A DNA stretch of 64,000 nt from Pelagomonas calceolata (GCA_918797485.1 CAKKNE010000002.1:2012501-2076500); one strand, 5' to 3'; positions 45,426-55,070 are shown, counted from the first letter of the stretch. Translations and numbers: made by a program. Notes: generated from the letters alone by a model not told the origin.

Positions 45426-47765
45426 ATGGAGCTCCCCAGACTCTCCGGCTCGGGCGGACTGGCTGCGGCCGTCTCCGCCGCTCTGGAGAGCGGTGCGGCC
45501 TCCCGCACGCTCCTGGTCTTCGACTTTGACCGCACGCTCACCAACGGCATCTCGAGACCCGGCGACGAGATAGTCAAGGTGGTGCGGGGCGGCGAGGCCA
45601 CGGTGGCGGCGCTGCGCCGGGCCCACGACGCCGGCGCGGGGCTGTTCATCGTCACGGCGCGCCGCCCGGCGCGACTCTCCGTGGAGCAGATCTTCGCCTC
45701 GCTGGACAACGCGCAGGCGGCGCTCTCGCCCTTTTTCCCGCGCGGCGACTGCGCGGAGTTCCGGTTCAATGACATTCCAATGGCCCGCGGCGGCAGCGTC
45801 TACGCGTCGGGGTACGAGAAGGCCGCCGCCCTGGCGCACATCGTCTCCGCCCAAAAACGGGCGGGGCTGCGCGTCTTCTTCTTCGACGACAGCGTCGTGA
45901 ACTCGTACGTCGTGGCCACCTCCGCGGCGCAGCACATGGCGGGGGGGGCGCTGGCGCCGGCGGTGGCGGAGCTGACGTCGTACTGGTGGGACTCGTACGC
46001 GGAGGAGATGGGCCCCGGCCCGACGATGGGGCCGTCGCCGCTGGGCACCGCCGACAGCAACTACCCGGACCACCTGCGGCACATGCTCCGGGCCTACGGC
46101 GTCACCGCGGCCGAGCGCGACGCGCGGATCGCGGCGTACCGCGCCGCGGGCCACGTCCGGCCTTCGGTCGCGCGCGGCGTCGGCGCCGAGCGCGCGCGCG
46201 TCGAGGCCGCGAGCCAAGCCAGCCGCGCCAAGATGAGCGGGCTGGCGGAGACGTTGGGCGCGCGCTTCGCCCGCGGCCCGCGCCCTCCGCCGGCGCCCGG
46301 CGCCGCCCGCGCGCCAGCCAAGGGCGGCGGGCTCGGCGCGCTCTTGGGCGCGCGCCGGCCTCCGCCGCCACGGGCCTCCGCGGGCGTCGCGGGGGGCTGG
46401 CGGGCCCAGGCCGCGGCGCAAAAGGCGCGGGCCGCGGCGGCCGCCGCTCTCTTCGGAGGGCGGAGCGCCGCCTCGCTCCCGCCCGGGCCGCTCTCGGCGC
46501 CGCGGTGGGAGACGGCGTTCCAGGTCGGGCGGCCGGCCGAGGGCACCACGGGCGGGCTCGCCTTCATCGCGACGCTCGCCGGGGCCTTCGCCGTCAAGGC
46601 CGCCGACGACGTCGCCGAGGAGTTCGTCGGCACGCGGTTCCTGCGGGCGGCCGGCGCCCCCGTCCCCGGCGCGCGCGTCGTGTTCCCCGCCGACGCTGAA
46701 CACGCCTCCATCCTCGCGGCGGTCGAAGCGGTCGCGAAGCAGTACTCGCGCCGCGGCGACGCCGAGGGCGCGCAGGCCGTGATGGTCCACGTCCTCGTCG
46801 GCCTGCGCAAGTACGACGGCCCCCTCCTGCTGCTCGAGCTCGTACCCGCCGCCCGCGCCCTCGACGACATCGGCGCCTCGGCTGCGCTCCTGCTCGAGCC
46901 CGCCGCGGGGAGTAGGGCGCGCGCGCGGCTCGAGGCGATGGGGCGCGTCTGGATCGTCGATGCGGCCCTGCACTTTCACGACCGCTTTGCGTCGCGCCTG
47001 AGCTGCGCGGGATACGACGCCGCCGCCGCCGCGTACGCTGAGGGCGCCGCTGCCGATGGTGTGACGGGCAACCTGGGCAACATCCTGCTGACTGATGCTC
47101 CCCCCGGCGTGGCCGCCGTCGACTCCCACGTCAAGCTCGTCCGCGGCGCCGCGAGCGACGCCGCCGCCCTCGCCGCGGCCCGGGCCGAGGCGCGGGCGCG
47201 GCTGCGCACCGAGCTCGGCGAGCTGCTCGCGGAGGCGCGCGACGCGGCCGAGCGCGGCGCCCTCGCCACGGCCCCGAGCCGGAGCCTCGGCTGGCTCCGC
47301 GTCACGGTCGAGAGCAGCACGGGGCACTCGCTCTCCGACGGCGCGCTGGCGACCGCGCGCTTGGGTGCCCTCCGGGGCGTCGCCGGCGTGCCGGGCGCGG
47401 TGGCGTGGGCGCGGTCGGAGCTCGCGGCCGCGCGGCGCGGCGACGTCGGGGACGCCGACTGGCAGGCGGCGCTCGCCCGCATCGACGAGGAGGCGCTGGT
47501 GGCGGTGGGGCGGATCTTCGAGGGCCTGCTCGCCGAGCACGCCGGCCTGATGGCTACGCTGCCCCCGCCTCCCGCCGTGCCCGCCGTGGTGGCGAGCGGC
47601 GGAGCGGCGGTCGCGGAGCCCGCCCTTCTCGCGGAGTCCGAGCTGATGGCGGCGGAGCCTCGCCTCTGGGCCGCGTTGAGCTCTGAGCTCAGGAACGCGC
47701 TGCTCGACGAGCGCGTCCGCGGGGTGCCCGCCGGGCCGCACTCGGTGCAGTGGCCGGGGTGGTAA
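45426..47765 (+). CDS. HAD phosphatase-like domain fused to an actin-fragmin-kinase-like domain
   Basis: 779 residues. Residues ~28-165 carry all HAD motifs: LLVFDFDRTLTNG (Asp33, Asp35), FIVTARRP (Thr77), EK (132), and FFFDDSVV (Asp154, Asp155). After an Ala/Pro-rich linker, residues ~363-600 resemble the AFK catalytic domain: GRPAEGTTGGLAFIATLAGAFAVKAA (Lys391), EEFVGTRFLRAAGAPVPGARVV, LLLLELVPAARAL, HFHDRF (Asp519), GNLGNILL, and VAAVDSHVKLV (Asp566). The C-terminal ~190 residues are helical. It may be a phosphatase-kinase on one chain, with actin or another cytoskeletal target possible by family only. Extreme G/C at third positions. Confidence 0.72.
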   Translation: MELPRLSGSGGLAAAVSAALESGAASRTLLVFDFDRTLTNGISRPGDEIVKVVRGGEATVAALRRAHDAGAGLFIVTARRPARLSVEQIFASLDNAQAALSPFFPRGDCAEFRFNDIPMARGGSVYASGYEKAAALAHIVSAQKRAGLRVFFFDDSVVNSYVVATSAAQHMAGGALAPAVAELTSYWWDSYAEEMGPGPTMGPSPLGTADSNYPDHLRHMLRAYGVTAAERDARIAAYRAAGHVRPSVARGVGAERARVEAASQASRAKMSGLAETLGARFARGPRPPPAPGAARAPAKGGGLGALLGARRPPPPRASAGVAGGWRAQAAAQKARAAAAAALFGGRSAASLPPGPLSAPRWETAFQVGRPAEGTTGGLAFIATLAGAFAVKAADDVAEEFVGTRFLRAAGAPVPGARVVFPADAEHASILAAVEAVAKQYSRRGDAEGAQAVMVHVLVGLRKYDGPLLLLELVPAARALDDIGASAALLLEPAAGSRARARLEAMGRVWIVDAALHFHDRFASRLSCAGYDAAAAAYAEGAAADGVTGNLGNILLTDAPPGVAAVDSHVKLVRGAASDAAALAAARAEARARLRTELGELLAEARDAAERGALATAPSRSLGWLRVTVESSTGHSLSDGALATARLGALRGVAGVPGAVAWARSELAAARRGDVGDADWQAALARIDEEALVAVGRIFEGLLAEHAGLMATLPPPPAVPAVVASGGAAVAEPALLAESELMAAEPRLWAALSSELRNALLDERVRGVPAGPHSVQWPGW

Positions 47766-47809
47766 GTAGTAGTGAGTGTTAGGTGTCACACAACACACTT
47801 GTTAGAAAA

Positions 47810-50083
47810 CTACGGCCCGCCCCACGCCCCGGGAATGAAGACTGGTGCATCTGCGGCGAGCGCTCCGAATTTTGCCGCCGCCGGCACAGGCATCGCCAGC
47901 CGCACGGCCGAGGCCTCGGCCACCTCCACCGGAGGCGTTGAAACTTTCTTCTTCTTCTTCTCGCGCTGCGGCTCGCCCGGGGGGATGGCTTTGGACGGAT
48001 CTAACAGTATCTCGTCCAGCCGCTTGATGACGGCCCTATATTCGTCCACGGCGCCGTCGTCGGAGTAGATGGCCAGTACTGAACACGATTGTTTGCGCAG
48101 GGCCTTGCCTAGTCTCCTTTTCCCGAGCGCGAACGCGACGGGAATTTTGGCCGCGGCGGCACCATCTAAAATCTCGGTGATCTGCCTCTGTAACTCTTCA
48201 CCGTCACTGACGTTGGGCGCCACGATGAGGCACTTCACTTGCTGAGCGCGCACGCCCCGTCTCACCTCCCTGAGTCCGAAGACCACTCGTCTCCTCATCT
48301 TCGCCTTGGTAGGATCCCGCAGCCGAGCCCTTTCCTGGAATTCGAAGAGCTTCGACACTAGTGCGGCGCAGGCGTTATCTAATAAACCATCTCGGGGATG
48401 CGACGCGTAGTCCCGCGACGTCTCGTCCCTAGCTGGCTTCGGCAGGTCCCTAGCCGCGGCATATTTGCGCGGCAGACGCACGACCTCGCCGCGCTTGTTT
48501 TTGATGAGCAGCTTCTGCGCTTCAATAGCCTCGCGCACGGCCGCCTCGGCTCTTCTTCGATCTTCCTCGAGCGCCGGATCCGCTACTGCCTCATATGAAG
48601 CGTTCAATAACCGCATCTTGAGCAGCTGGCCGCCCAAGACAACGCCAGCCAAGGCGCTCTGGGCGAGCTTGCACAACCGTTCCGACGGGAAGCTTATTAA
48701 CACGTCGTGTTCTTGGTGGGACACCTCGAGCACGCCCGACGCCTTCTGCTCGATGAGTCGACGGAGGTCGCCAAGGGCCTCGTCCTTCGCGTCCTCATCT
48801 GCTAAGTCGTCGGAAGATAGAGCTTCTAACAATGAGATGACCGACGCATCTCTCGGAGAGCACTCGACGTCGCACTGGAGCTGTGAACCACCAATAGTAG
48901 TCTTGGCGAAGGCTCGCTGCGCCTTCAGGGCGTGCGTCGGCGTCGAGAAGGTCAGGCGCACGTCCCTATTAACCTTCGATAAGGCTCCTGGTAATACCTC
49001 TGGTGGTGTCGCGAGGGCACCATGAACGCAAGCTAACCGAGACAAGTCCTCGAGGACTTCGTCGCGGCAGTCCTCGTCCTCGAACTCGTCTTCATCGAGC
49101 GCGTCATACACTCTGACAACACACGACGCGTCCCGCGCCGGAGGGCGTAGAGGTTCAGCTGACAAAGCAATCCCACCGACGACCCGCTTCTGCAATCCCT
49201 GCAAAGCTTTGTGCGCCTCGTCGGCCGTCGAGAACGACACGTCGATGGGCACGAACTCATCTGTCACAGCGTCGCCGACCTCGACCGCTACAACCGAAGC
49301 ATAGGCGGAACAGATGTCCCCGACATCTCGCAGGATCTCCTCCCGCTCTTCGTCGTCCTCCAGCTCCGGAGCCGTGCAGGCGTTCTCGACCCTTACGACA
49401 AATCGCTTCTCCAAGCCAGTGGCGTCGGAAAAGGCCTCCCAGGGCACCTCCTCCCTCACTGATGCTGCAGGACGCATCTCCGGGTGTGCTTGATAATATT
49501 TCTCCTGCCGTTCGAGCAAGATGCGCTTCTTTAGTGAGGACAAACGTTTTTTGCGGACCTTGCCCGGAGCTAGTCGCGGCGGCGGCATCTGGATGACGAC
49601 CTTAGGCTTCGGCGGAGTCTTGATAGGCTTCTTCTTCTTCTTCTTGGCCGCCAGGACGTCAAACACGACAAAGTTGCGCTGGGGCTTCGGCTTGAGGAAC
49701 CCTTTCTTGGATGGTGGTGGCTTCGGCTCCATGACGGAAGGCCGCAATACCAAGGGTGCTTGTCGTAGGGCCGGGAAGTCGCCTCCTAGGGATGCGGCTG
49801 GTCTCACAGGCGCGCCCCACGGGTTCGCCGGCGGCCTCTGCGGTGGCAGGCTCTGTGGCGGCGGTCTCTGCGGCGGGCTCGGCGGCCGTCTGGACACAAC
49901 TTCGAGACTCCGGAAGTCGACGGGCGCCTGGCGCTGGCCCTGCCAGGGCGCGGGCGGCGCCACGTACACGGGTTTGGGCGGCGGCGGCGGCGGCTTCGGG
50001 GGCCGCCTCTCGCCGCGCGGCGGCCGGGCCGGCGGCGCGCGCATGCCGCGGCGCCAGTTCTGGTCGCTGTCGGCGGTGGACAT
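47810..50083 (-). CDS. SECISBP2: SECIS-binding protein 2 (SBP2)-like, selenocysteine incorporation factor
   Basis: 757 residues. N-terminal third is Pro/Arg-rich with lysine clusters (AAKKKKKKPIK). Three RRM-like segments (~225-315, ~320-410, ~415-500) each have a strand plus an acidic helix E--EE/DEDCRDEVLEDL of the U2AF-homology type. About 580-690 is the L7Ae RNA-binding domain: RRVVFGLREVRRGVRAQQVKCLIVAPNVSDGE, then AAKIPVAFALGKRRLGKALRKQSCSVLAIYS, as in SBP2 (kink-turn/SECIS recognition). The upstream YQAHPEMRP and KFLFE-like LVSKLFEFQER regions fit the SID and domain entry. SBP2 recruits the Sec-specific elongation factor at UGA codons. Pelagophytes are known for large selenoproteomes. 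Confidence 0.85.
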   Translation of the reverse strand: MSTADSDQNWRRGMRAPPARPPRGERRPPKPPPPPPKPVYVAPPAPWQGQRQAPVDFRSLEVVSRRPPSPPQRPPPQSLPPQRPPANPWGAPVRPAASLGGDFPALRQAPLVLRPSVMEPKPPPSKKGFLKPKPQRNFVVFDVLAAKKKKKKPIKTPPKPKVVIQMPPPRLAPGKVRKKRLSSLKKRILLERQEKYYQAHPEMRPAASVREEVPWEAFSDATGLEKRFVVRVENACTAPELEDDEEREEILRDVGDICSAYASVVAVEVGDAVTDEFVPIDVSFSTADEAHKALQGLQKRVVGGIALSAEPLRPPARDASCVVRVYDALDEDEFEDEDCRDEVLEDLSRLACVHGALATPPEVLPGALSKVNRDVRLTFSTPTHALKAQRAFAKTTIGGSQLQCDVECSPRDASVISLLEALSSDDLADEDAKDEALGDLRRLIEQKASGVLEVSHQEHDVLISFPSERLCKLAQSALAGVVLGGQLLKMRLLNASYEAVADPALEEDRRRAEAAVREAIEAQKLLIKNKRGEVVRLPRKYAAARDLPKPARDETSRDYASHPRDGLLDNACAALVSKLFEFQERARLRDPTKAKMRRRVVFGLREVRRGVRAQQVKCLIVAPNVSDGEELQRQITEILDGAAAAKIPVAFALGKRRLGKALRKQSCSVLAIYSDDGAVDEYRAVIKRLDEILLDPSKAIPPGEPQREKKKKKVSTPPVEVAEASAVRLAMPVPAAAKFGALAADAPVFIPGAWGGP

Positions 50084-50291
50084 CGCTGCGGCCTATATCG
50101 CTTTCGCCGGCGTCCGCAGGCGTTTTGTCACAGGGAGAGCACTTGGCTGCTGCGCAGCGTGTCAGCCGCTATTGATTCTTTTGCTAATATGTCACGTCCA
50201 GCACGTGCGAATCGTGCGTTACAAACACAGCAAAACGTATGAGCGCTGGCGCGCGGCGCTGGCGTCTCTTCAGCGGCGGAGAGGCTGGCTT

Positions 50292-50313
50292 GCTAGTGTC
50301 TTAAGCCGCTAGC
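50292..50313 (+). promoter_or_regulatory. Promoter palindrome
   Basis: GCTAGTGTCTTAA, GCC, GCTAGC in the 395-bp gap (50084-50478) between SBP2 and the Sfi1-like gene. Nothing else recognised in the gap. Confidence 0.6.
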
Positions 50314-50478
50314 TTTTATCGCACGCTTCCCACGACTCCCTTCCAGAGCCGCAGGCCACGCAACGGACGCCTCCAGGAACCCCCTCCCTCCAAAAGCAAT
50401 CAAAGCGGGTGCCAGCAACCGGTGCGCCAGTTGCGAACTTGGGCAGCCGCGCAAGCGGCGAAAGGCAGCCCCAACGCA

Positions 50479-53247
50479 ATGCCCGTGCCCAACCCGAGGC
50501 AGAGTATATACGCCCTGCGCGGCTGGATCGACCGCATCGAGCAGGACGCCCGCGCCGATGCAGCTAAGAAGTACGGCACCCTCGACGAGGCCAAGCCGGC
50601 GACGCCGCCCGAGGCCGCGAACCCGTGGGGCGCCGGCGAGGTCTCCATCCGCCTTACGCCGGAGCACGGCTGCGCGAGCGGCCCGCCCACGCGCGGGTCC
50701 GTCGTGACGCCCTCGCCGACGGAGGCGCCGCGGCCCTCACCGCCAGAGGCGGCGCGTGCACCGCTACGGAGCGAGCGCGCACCGCAGCGCGAGTGCGAGC
50801 GTGCACCGCTCCGGAGCGAGCGCTCACCGGCGGAAGAGCGGCGCGCACCGCAGCGCGAGTGCGCGACACGGGACTCCGACGACGCCGTCGCGGCGGCGCA
50901 CGCGCGGGCCCAACGCTACGAGGCAGAACGACGCGCCGAGCCCGCGTGCGCGCGGCGGCCCGAGCTGCGCGAGTGCGCGCCGCGGCCTGACAAACCTACA
51001 AACTTGCGCGCGTCCGCGCCGGCCGGCGGCGCGCCCGGCTCGCTCGACGAGGCGCGGCGGTTGCTGAAAGCCTGGTCATTCGTCGAGGAAGAGGCCCAGC
51101 GGCGGCGCGCCCGGGCGCTGCGGCGGTCGCCGTCCCCGGAAGCGCCGGTACAACGACGGCGGGCGCCGAAGCCGCGCTACAGCGATCCCGAACCGGAACC
51201 GCGGCCGCGCGCGCGGCGGCCGCCGGAGCCGCGGAGCCCGCCTGCGGTCGCGCGGTGGGGCGGGCCGCCGCCGCGGAGCCCGCCGCCTCCGCTCCGGCGC
51301 GAGGCGAGCCACGCGACGATGGGCCGGCCGCCCCAACGGGCGCGCGCGCCGCCGCCGCCCCGGGCGCCCGCGCTGCGCGTCGGGCGCACGCCCTCGCCGG
51401 CCCCGCCGCCGCCGCCGCCGCGCCGCCGCCGGCCCGCGGCGCCGCCCGTCGCGGTCCCCGCGCGGCCTCGGATTGATATGAAGGACCGCCACCTGCGCGC
51501 GGCCGAGCGGCGGCGCGCCGACGCGCTCGTCCAGCGCGAGCGCGCCGAGGCGAAGCGGTTGCAGCGAGCGGCCGAAGCGGAGCGCCGGCGCAACGAGGCC
51601 GAGGCCGCGGAGCGCCGCGACAACCAGCAGCGCCTGCGGGAGGCGCGCCAGCAGAAGCAGGCGGCGCTCGACGCGTTAGAAAGAGAGCGCGACCGGCGGC
51701 GCCGCGACGCCGTTGAAAGGAAGCGCCGCGCCGTCGAAGACAAGCGTCGGCACGAGGCGAGGGAGCGCGCGGCCCTCGAGCAGCAGCGGCGCGGTATGAT
51801 CCTCGCGAAGCGGTTCCGCGCGGACCGCGTCGCGATACTATTAGCGAGGATCGTGCGGGTGTGGGGCTCGTACGCGTGCAGCACCGCGCACCGACGGCGC
51901 CAGGCCGATCGGAGAGGGAGAAGGCTGCGCGAGCGGTTCCTGCGGGCGGCGCCCTTCCGCCGGTGGGCGGCGTTCACGCGGAACGCGAGGCGGGAGCGGC
52001 ACGCGTTCGCGCAAGAACGGTTGCTGACGAAGCCGTTCCGCGCGTGGGCGGCGTGGGTCGCGTCCAAGAGAATGGTTTTGATGCGCCTGGCGACGCTCTA
52101 TGAGTTCGGGGGCCTGTCGAAAGCGTGGAAGGTCTGGGCGCGGGCGACGGTCGTTTTGCGACGACGGTCCGAGTACGACCGCCTGCAGAGTCAATTAAGG
52201 CGCGACCGCGTCAACGAAGCCAAGGCGGAGCGCCACGACGAACGGCGGCTCGCGGCGAAGGCCTGGCGCGCCTGGGTGGTCTCAATGGCCGGCGCGTCGT
52301 CGCTCGCGAAGGTGCAGCGGCGGCAGAAGGTCGCGGCGCCGACGCGACCGGCGCGCGCCGCGCCGCCGCCGCGGAGTGCGCCGCCGCCGGTCGCGGAAAG
52401 ACGGCGCGCGGCGCCGAACCGCGTCGCGCCCACTTTGGATGAGAGACACAAGCAGCGCCAGGAGACGCGGAGGGCGCTCGCCGAGCGGACGAACGCGCGG
52501 CTCGCCGAACGACGCCAGCGCGAGGAGGCGGCGCGCGCCGCGCGCGCCGTGACGCACCAGGCCGCCTACGAGGAGCACGAGCGCCTGAAACGCGAGGAGA
52601 AGCAGGCGGAAGAGCAGCGCAGGGAGTTGATGCGCCAGCAATACCGCGTCGCGCGGCTCCACTACAATCGTGCTTTGCTGGTGTGGCGCTTGAAGGCGTG
52701 GGTGACCTTCGTCGAGACGGCGCGATCCGACTGGACGAAGGCGCGCAAATGGTATGATGACGGCCTCGCCCAAAAGATCTTTGATCAGTGGACGCGGTGG
52801 CGCGTCCTGCGGCGCGAGGCGACTCTAAAAAGGCAGCAGAAGATCCTGGCGGACGCGGCGCGGCTCACTGAAAAGGCGGCCGTCCGGCGGCCCTTTGCGA
52901 CGTGGGTCGCGCGCACGAACGACGTGTTGAGGAGAGCCGCGGACGTCGTCTCCCTAAAGAGACGGAAGACGCTCCAGGGCCGCCTCGTCGCCTGGCGGTT
53001 GAGAGCGGCCCGCGAGAAGCTCCGCTGGCAACACGCGGATGTGCGCGCGGACCGGATCTACAACAGGGCGATGCTCGTGAAGCTCGTCAGGAACTGGCGC
53101 GTGGCCGTCGACGCGTTTAAGCGCGACGCGGCGATCGCGGCGAGGGTCGCCGCGAAGCGTGCGGAAGTGAAGGGCTGGCTTGCGGGCGGCGACCTTGGGG
53201 CGTCTTTAGATGGCTCCCTGTCGGAGTCGCTCAAGTTTCTCACATGA
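50479..53247 (+). CDS. Sfi1-like centrin-binding repeat protein
   Basis: 922 residues starting MPVPNPRQSIYALRGWIDRI. Residues ~30-330 are Arg/Pro/Glu-rich and disordered. About 340-450 is a charged helix. About 460-900 hold Sfi1-type repeats (LxxWxxxW spacing): PFRRWAAFTRNARRER, PFRAWAAWVASKR, LSKAWKVWARATV, AAKAWRAWVVSM, VWRLKAWVTFVE, IFDQWTRWRVLR, PFATWVARTND, and LVRNWRVAVDAF. Such repeats form a long helix that binds centrins at centrosome-like bodies or other centrin fibres. The short ERAPLRSER-type repeats near residues 110-140 are a low-complexity duplication. Its stop codon directly abuts that of the convergent methyltransferase gene. Confidence 0.75.
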   Translation: MPVPNPRQSIYALRGWIDRIEQDARADAAKKYGTLDEAKPATPPEAANPWGAGEVSIRLTPEHGCASGPPTRGSVVTPSPTEAPRPSPPEAARAPLRSERAPQRECERAPLRSERSPAEERRAPQRECATRDSDDAVAAAHARAQRYEAERRAEPACARRPELRECAPRPDKPTNLRASAPAGGAPGSLDEARRLLKAWSFVEEEAQRRRARALRRSPSPEAPVQRRRAPKPRYSDPEPEPRPRARRPPEPRSPPAVARWGGPPPRSPPPPLRREASHATMGRPPQRARAPPPPRAPALRVGRTPSPAPPPPPPRRRRPAAPPVAVPARPRIDMKDRHLRAAERRRADALVQRERAEAKRLQRAAEAERRRNEAEAAERRDNQQRLREARQQKQAALDALERERDRRRRDAVERKRRAVEDKRRHEARERAALEQQRRGMILAKRFRADRVAILLARIVRVWGSYACSTAHRRRQADRRGRRLRERFLRAAPFRRWAAFTRNARRERHAFAQERLLTKPFRAWAAWVASKRMVLMRLATLYEFGGLSKAWKVWARATVVLRRRSEYDRLQSQLRRDRVNEAKAERHDERRLAAKAWRAWVVSMAGASSLAKVQRRQKVAAPTRPARAAPPPRSAPPPVAERRRAAPNRVAPTLDERHKQRQETRRALAERTNARLAERRQREEAARAARAVTHQAAYEEHERLKREEKQAEEQRRELMRQQYRVARLHYNRALLVWRLKAWVTFVETARSDWTKARKWYDDGLAQKIFDQWTRWRVLRREATLKRQQKILADAARLTEKAAVRRPFATWVARTNDVLRRAADVVSLKRRKTLQGRLVAWRLRAAREKLRWQHADVRADRIYNRAMLVKLVRNWRVAVDAFKRDAAIAARVAAKRAEVKGWLAGGDLGASLDGSLSESLKFLT

Positions 53248-54191
53248 TTAAGATTTTCTACGGAACACTAGGACCCGCGCCGTGGGGTCGTGGACGAGCG
53301 GCGCGTCGACGGCGTAGGGCGCGAGGAAGTCGTCGCGGAGCCCGTCGACGAAGTCGTCGCCTTTTTTTAGGCGGAGCGCGTGCCAGGGACCGCATTCGGT
53401 CATCGCGTCGAACATTTCCGACGCGTTGGGCCACTGGATTCTGTATTTGAGCGGGTGGGAGAACAGGACCTCGCCGCCGGCGCTTTCTATCGCAGACGGG
53501 AGCGAGTCCTCCCAGCCCTGGACTCCGCGGCGCGCGCCGTCGCCGAGCGCTGCTCGGAGCAGGCGTCCCCAGTGCGCCCACGGGCCCCGCTTTTCCACGC
53601 CTTGGCCCATAGGCCAATAGATAACGACGGCGACGCCGCCAATTTTCAGACAACGTGTCCACGCTTGTATAGCTTGCGCGTGGTCGGGCATTTGTTGCAG
53701 TCCGAAGACGGAGAATAAGGCCGCATATTCGCCCGAGGGCGCCATCGCGTCTTCGACGGCGCACGAAAGTCTCGGATTCCCTTCGCAGCGTTTTTGCGCG
53801 ACCTCAATCATACCTGCGTGGTGGCGACGGCGTGACCGAAGGCTTCCCCTTTACGCCATCGACGCCGCGTCGCACCGGGTGCCAAGTCCGTCCCACGCAC
53901 GTTTCTATTCTTCAGCAACTCCGCGACGAGCGGCAGCTCGTGGCCGGGGCCGCACGTCGGCACCAGAACGTCTCCTTGTGGCAATTTGAACTCGGTGCTG
54001 CCCAGCAAGGCGAGCGCGTTGTCCGTCCAGGGCTTGAATCTAGGGACGAAGATCTCGTCGTAGCCCTCGGCCGCGATGGACCACGACTCGGCTAGGATCG
54101 ATGCGGGCGCGAGCGTGCCTTTCGCGTTGCTCGTCATGGAGGCCATGCGAACGCGTGCAGACGAGGTCAGCAATAATTTGAGCGTTCGCAT
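53248..54191 (-). CDS. SAM-dependent methyltransferase (class I)
   Basis: Exons 53876-54191 and 53248-53813 give 293 residues; a start at MASMTSNAKG (54146) is also possible. The longer start adds MRTLKLLLTSSARVR, a mitochondrial-type leader. SAM-binding motif I is VLVPTCGPGHELPLVAEL. Motif II GTDLAPGMIEVAQKRC is created by splicing exactly after GTDLAPG. AVEDAM precedes ALFSVFGLQQMPD (motif III) and LKIGGVAVVIYW (post-III). This is the UbiE/Methyltransf_11-like group; substrate unknown. Stop codons of this gene and the Sfi1-like gene are adjacent with no bases between. Confidence 0.8.
53814..53875 (-). other. Short introner-like intron (62 nt)
   Basis: GTGCGACGCGGCGTCGATGGCGT...CCACGCAG in the minus orientation. 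It carries the introner core but only short ends; GT repeats at the donor and first exon base. Splicing rebuilds the methyltransferase motif II. Confidence 0.82.
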
Positions 54192-54360
54192 TCGATGGAT
54201 GCCGGGTGCTGGCAGGACAAGGAGATGAGAACCGCCGAAGGGATGCTCTGTACTAAACCCAGCGCAGTGCACGGTAACAATTAGTAGCTGCCAACGATTT
54301 GCCGGTGTCCAGGTCCCCGCAGTGCACTCGTACGGCAGTTTTTGGGGTGCGCACTCAAAT

Positions 54361-54384
54361 GCTAGTGTCTTACATGCCGCTAGC
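54361..54384 (+). promoter_or_regulatory. Promoter palindrome
   Basis: GCTAGTGTCTTAC, ATGCC, GCTAGC in the 353-bp gap (54192-54544) between the methyltransferase and the PPC-domain gene. Same sequence class as 13454-13477. Confidence 0.65.
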
Positions 54385-54544
54385 AGCGCGCTCCGAGGTG
54401 AGTGCCTAACCTGCCTAACCGGTATCATTTCACGACTCCCGAGCTGCGTACGCAGCCCATCTTTAACCGTCATCCAGTCCTGCGACAAATTTGGGCGGTT
54501 TAAAAGCTACCTGAGCTTTGTGCTCTCCCTGGCCTTCAGCTGCG

Positions 54545-55030
54545 ATGATGCACGCGCTGCGACTGCACCCCGGCGACGAGCTAATGGGCTCTCTTAAGCA
54601 GTACTGCTCCGACAACAAATTGGCAGCAGCGTACATTGCCACCTGCGTCGGATCCTTGAAAGCAGCAACGCTACGACTCGCGAACGCGGACCGCGACCGA
54701 CCGAACGAGATAAAGACATACGACCAACGCTTCGAGATCGTCTCGGTGGTCGGTACCATATCATGCGAGGGAGCGCACATCCACTTGGGCCTGGCGGACG
54801 CCACCGGTGCGTCGATCGGCGGCCACCTCATCTCCGCGACCGTGTTTACGACTGCAGAGATCGTGCTCGGAGAGGTGCCTTGCATCACATTTGATCGCCA
54901 GTTCGACGACGCGACTGGCTTCAAGGAACTGGTCGTGGTGCGGCGGCAGGACGTCAATATCCTGCGACCGGCGGTCGCCGGAGCAGCGCTCGTCGCGCTC
55001 GGGATTGTGCTTGGGCGGCGGACGCGCTAG
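54545..55030 (+). CDS. PPC/DUF296-domain protein with C-terminal hydrophobic tail
   Basis: 161 residues. ALRLHPGDELMGSLKQYC and AAYIATCVGSLKAATLRLAN match the PPC (DUF296) fold found in AT-hook nuclear proteins and in stand-alone bacterial/archaeal trimeric proteins. YDQRFEIVSVVGTIS and GAHIHLGLADATGASIGGHLISATVFTTAEIVL follow. The conserved HxHxxxAD pattern (HIHLGLAD) is present. No AT-hook is seen, so it is of the stand-alone type. The last 20 residues (RPAVAGAALVALGIVLGRRTR) form one hydrophobic span plus basic tail, suggesting tail anchoring. Two adjacent ATGs are possible starts. Confidence 0.85.
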   Translation: MMHALRLHPGDELMGSLKQYCSDNKLAAAYIATCVGSLKAATLRLANADRDRPNEIKTYDQRFEIVSVVGTISCEGAHIHLGLADATGASIGGHLISATVFTTAEIVLGEVPCITFDRQFDDATGFKELVVVRRQDVNILRPAVAGAALVALGIVLGRRTR

Positions 55031-55070
55031 TGTCGTATTGTTTTGTGTATATGTTTCACAACAATCAAAA

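Noticed and set aside
45246-47798. 850-codon minus-strand frame opposite the HAD-AFK gene
   Set aside because: Arg/Gly/His-rich antisense translation with no motifs; the plus frame carries intact HAD and kinase motifs.
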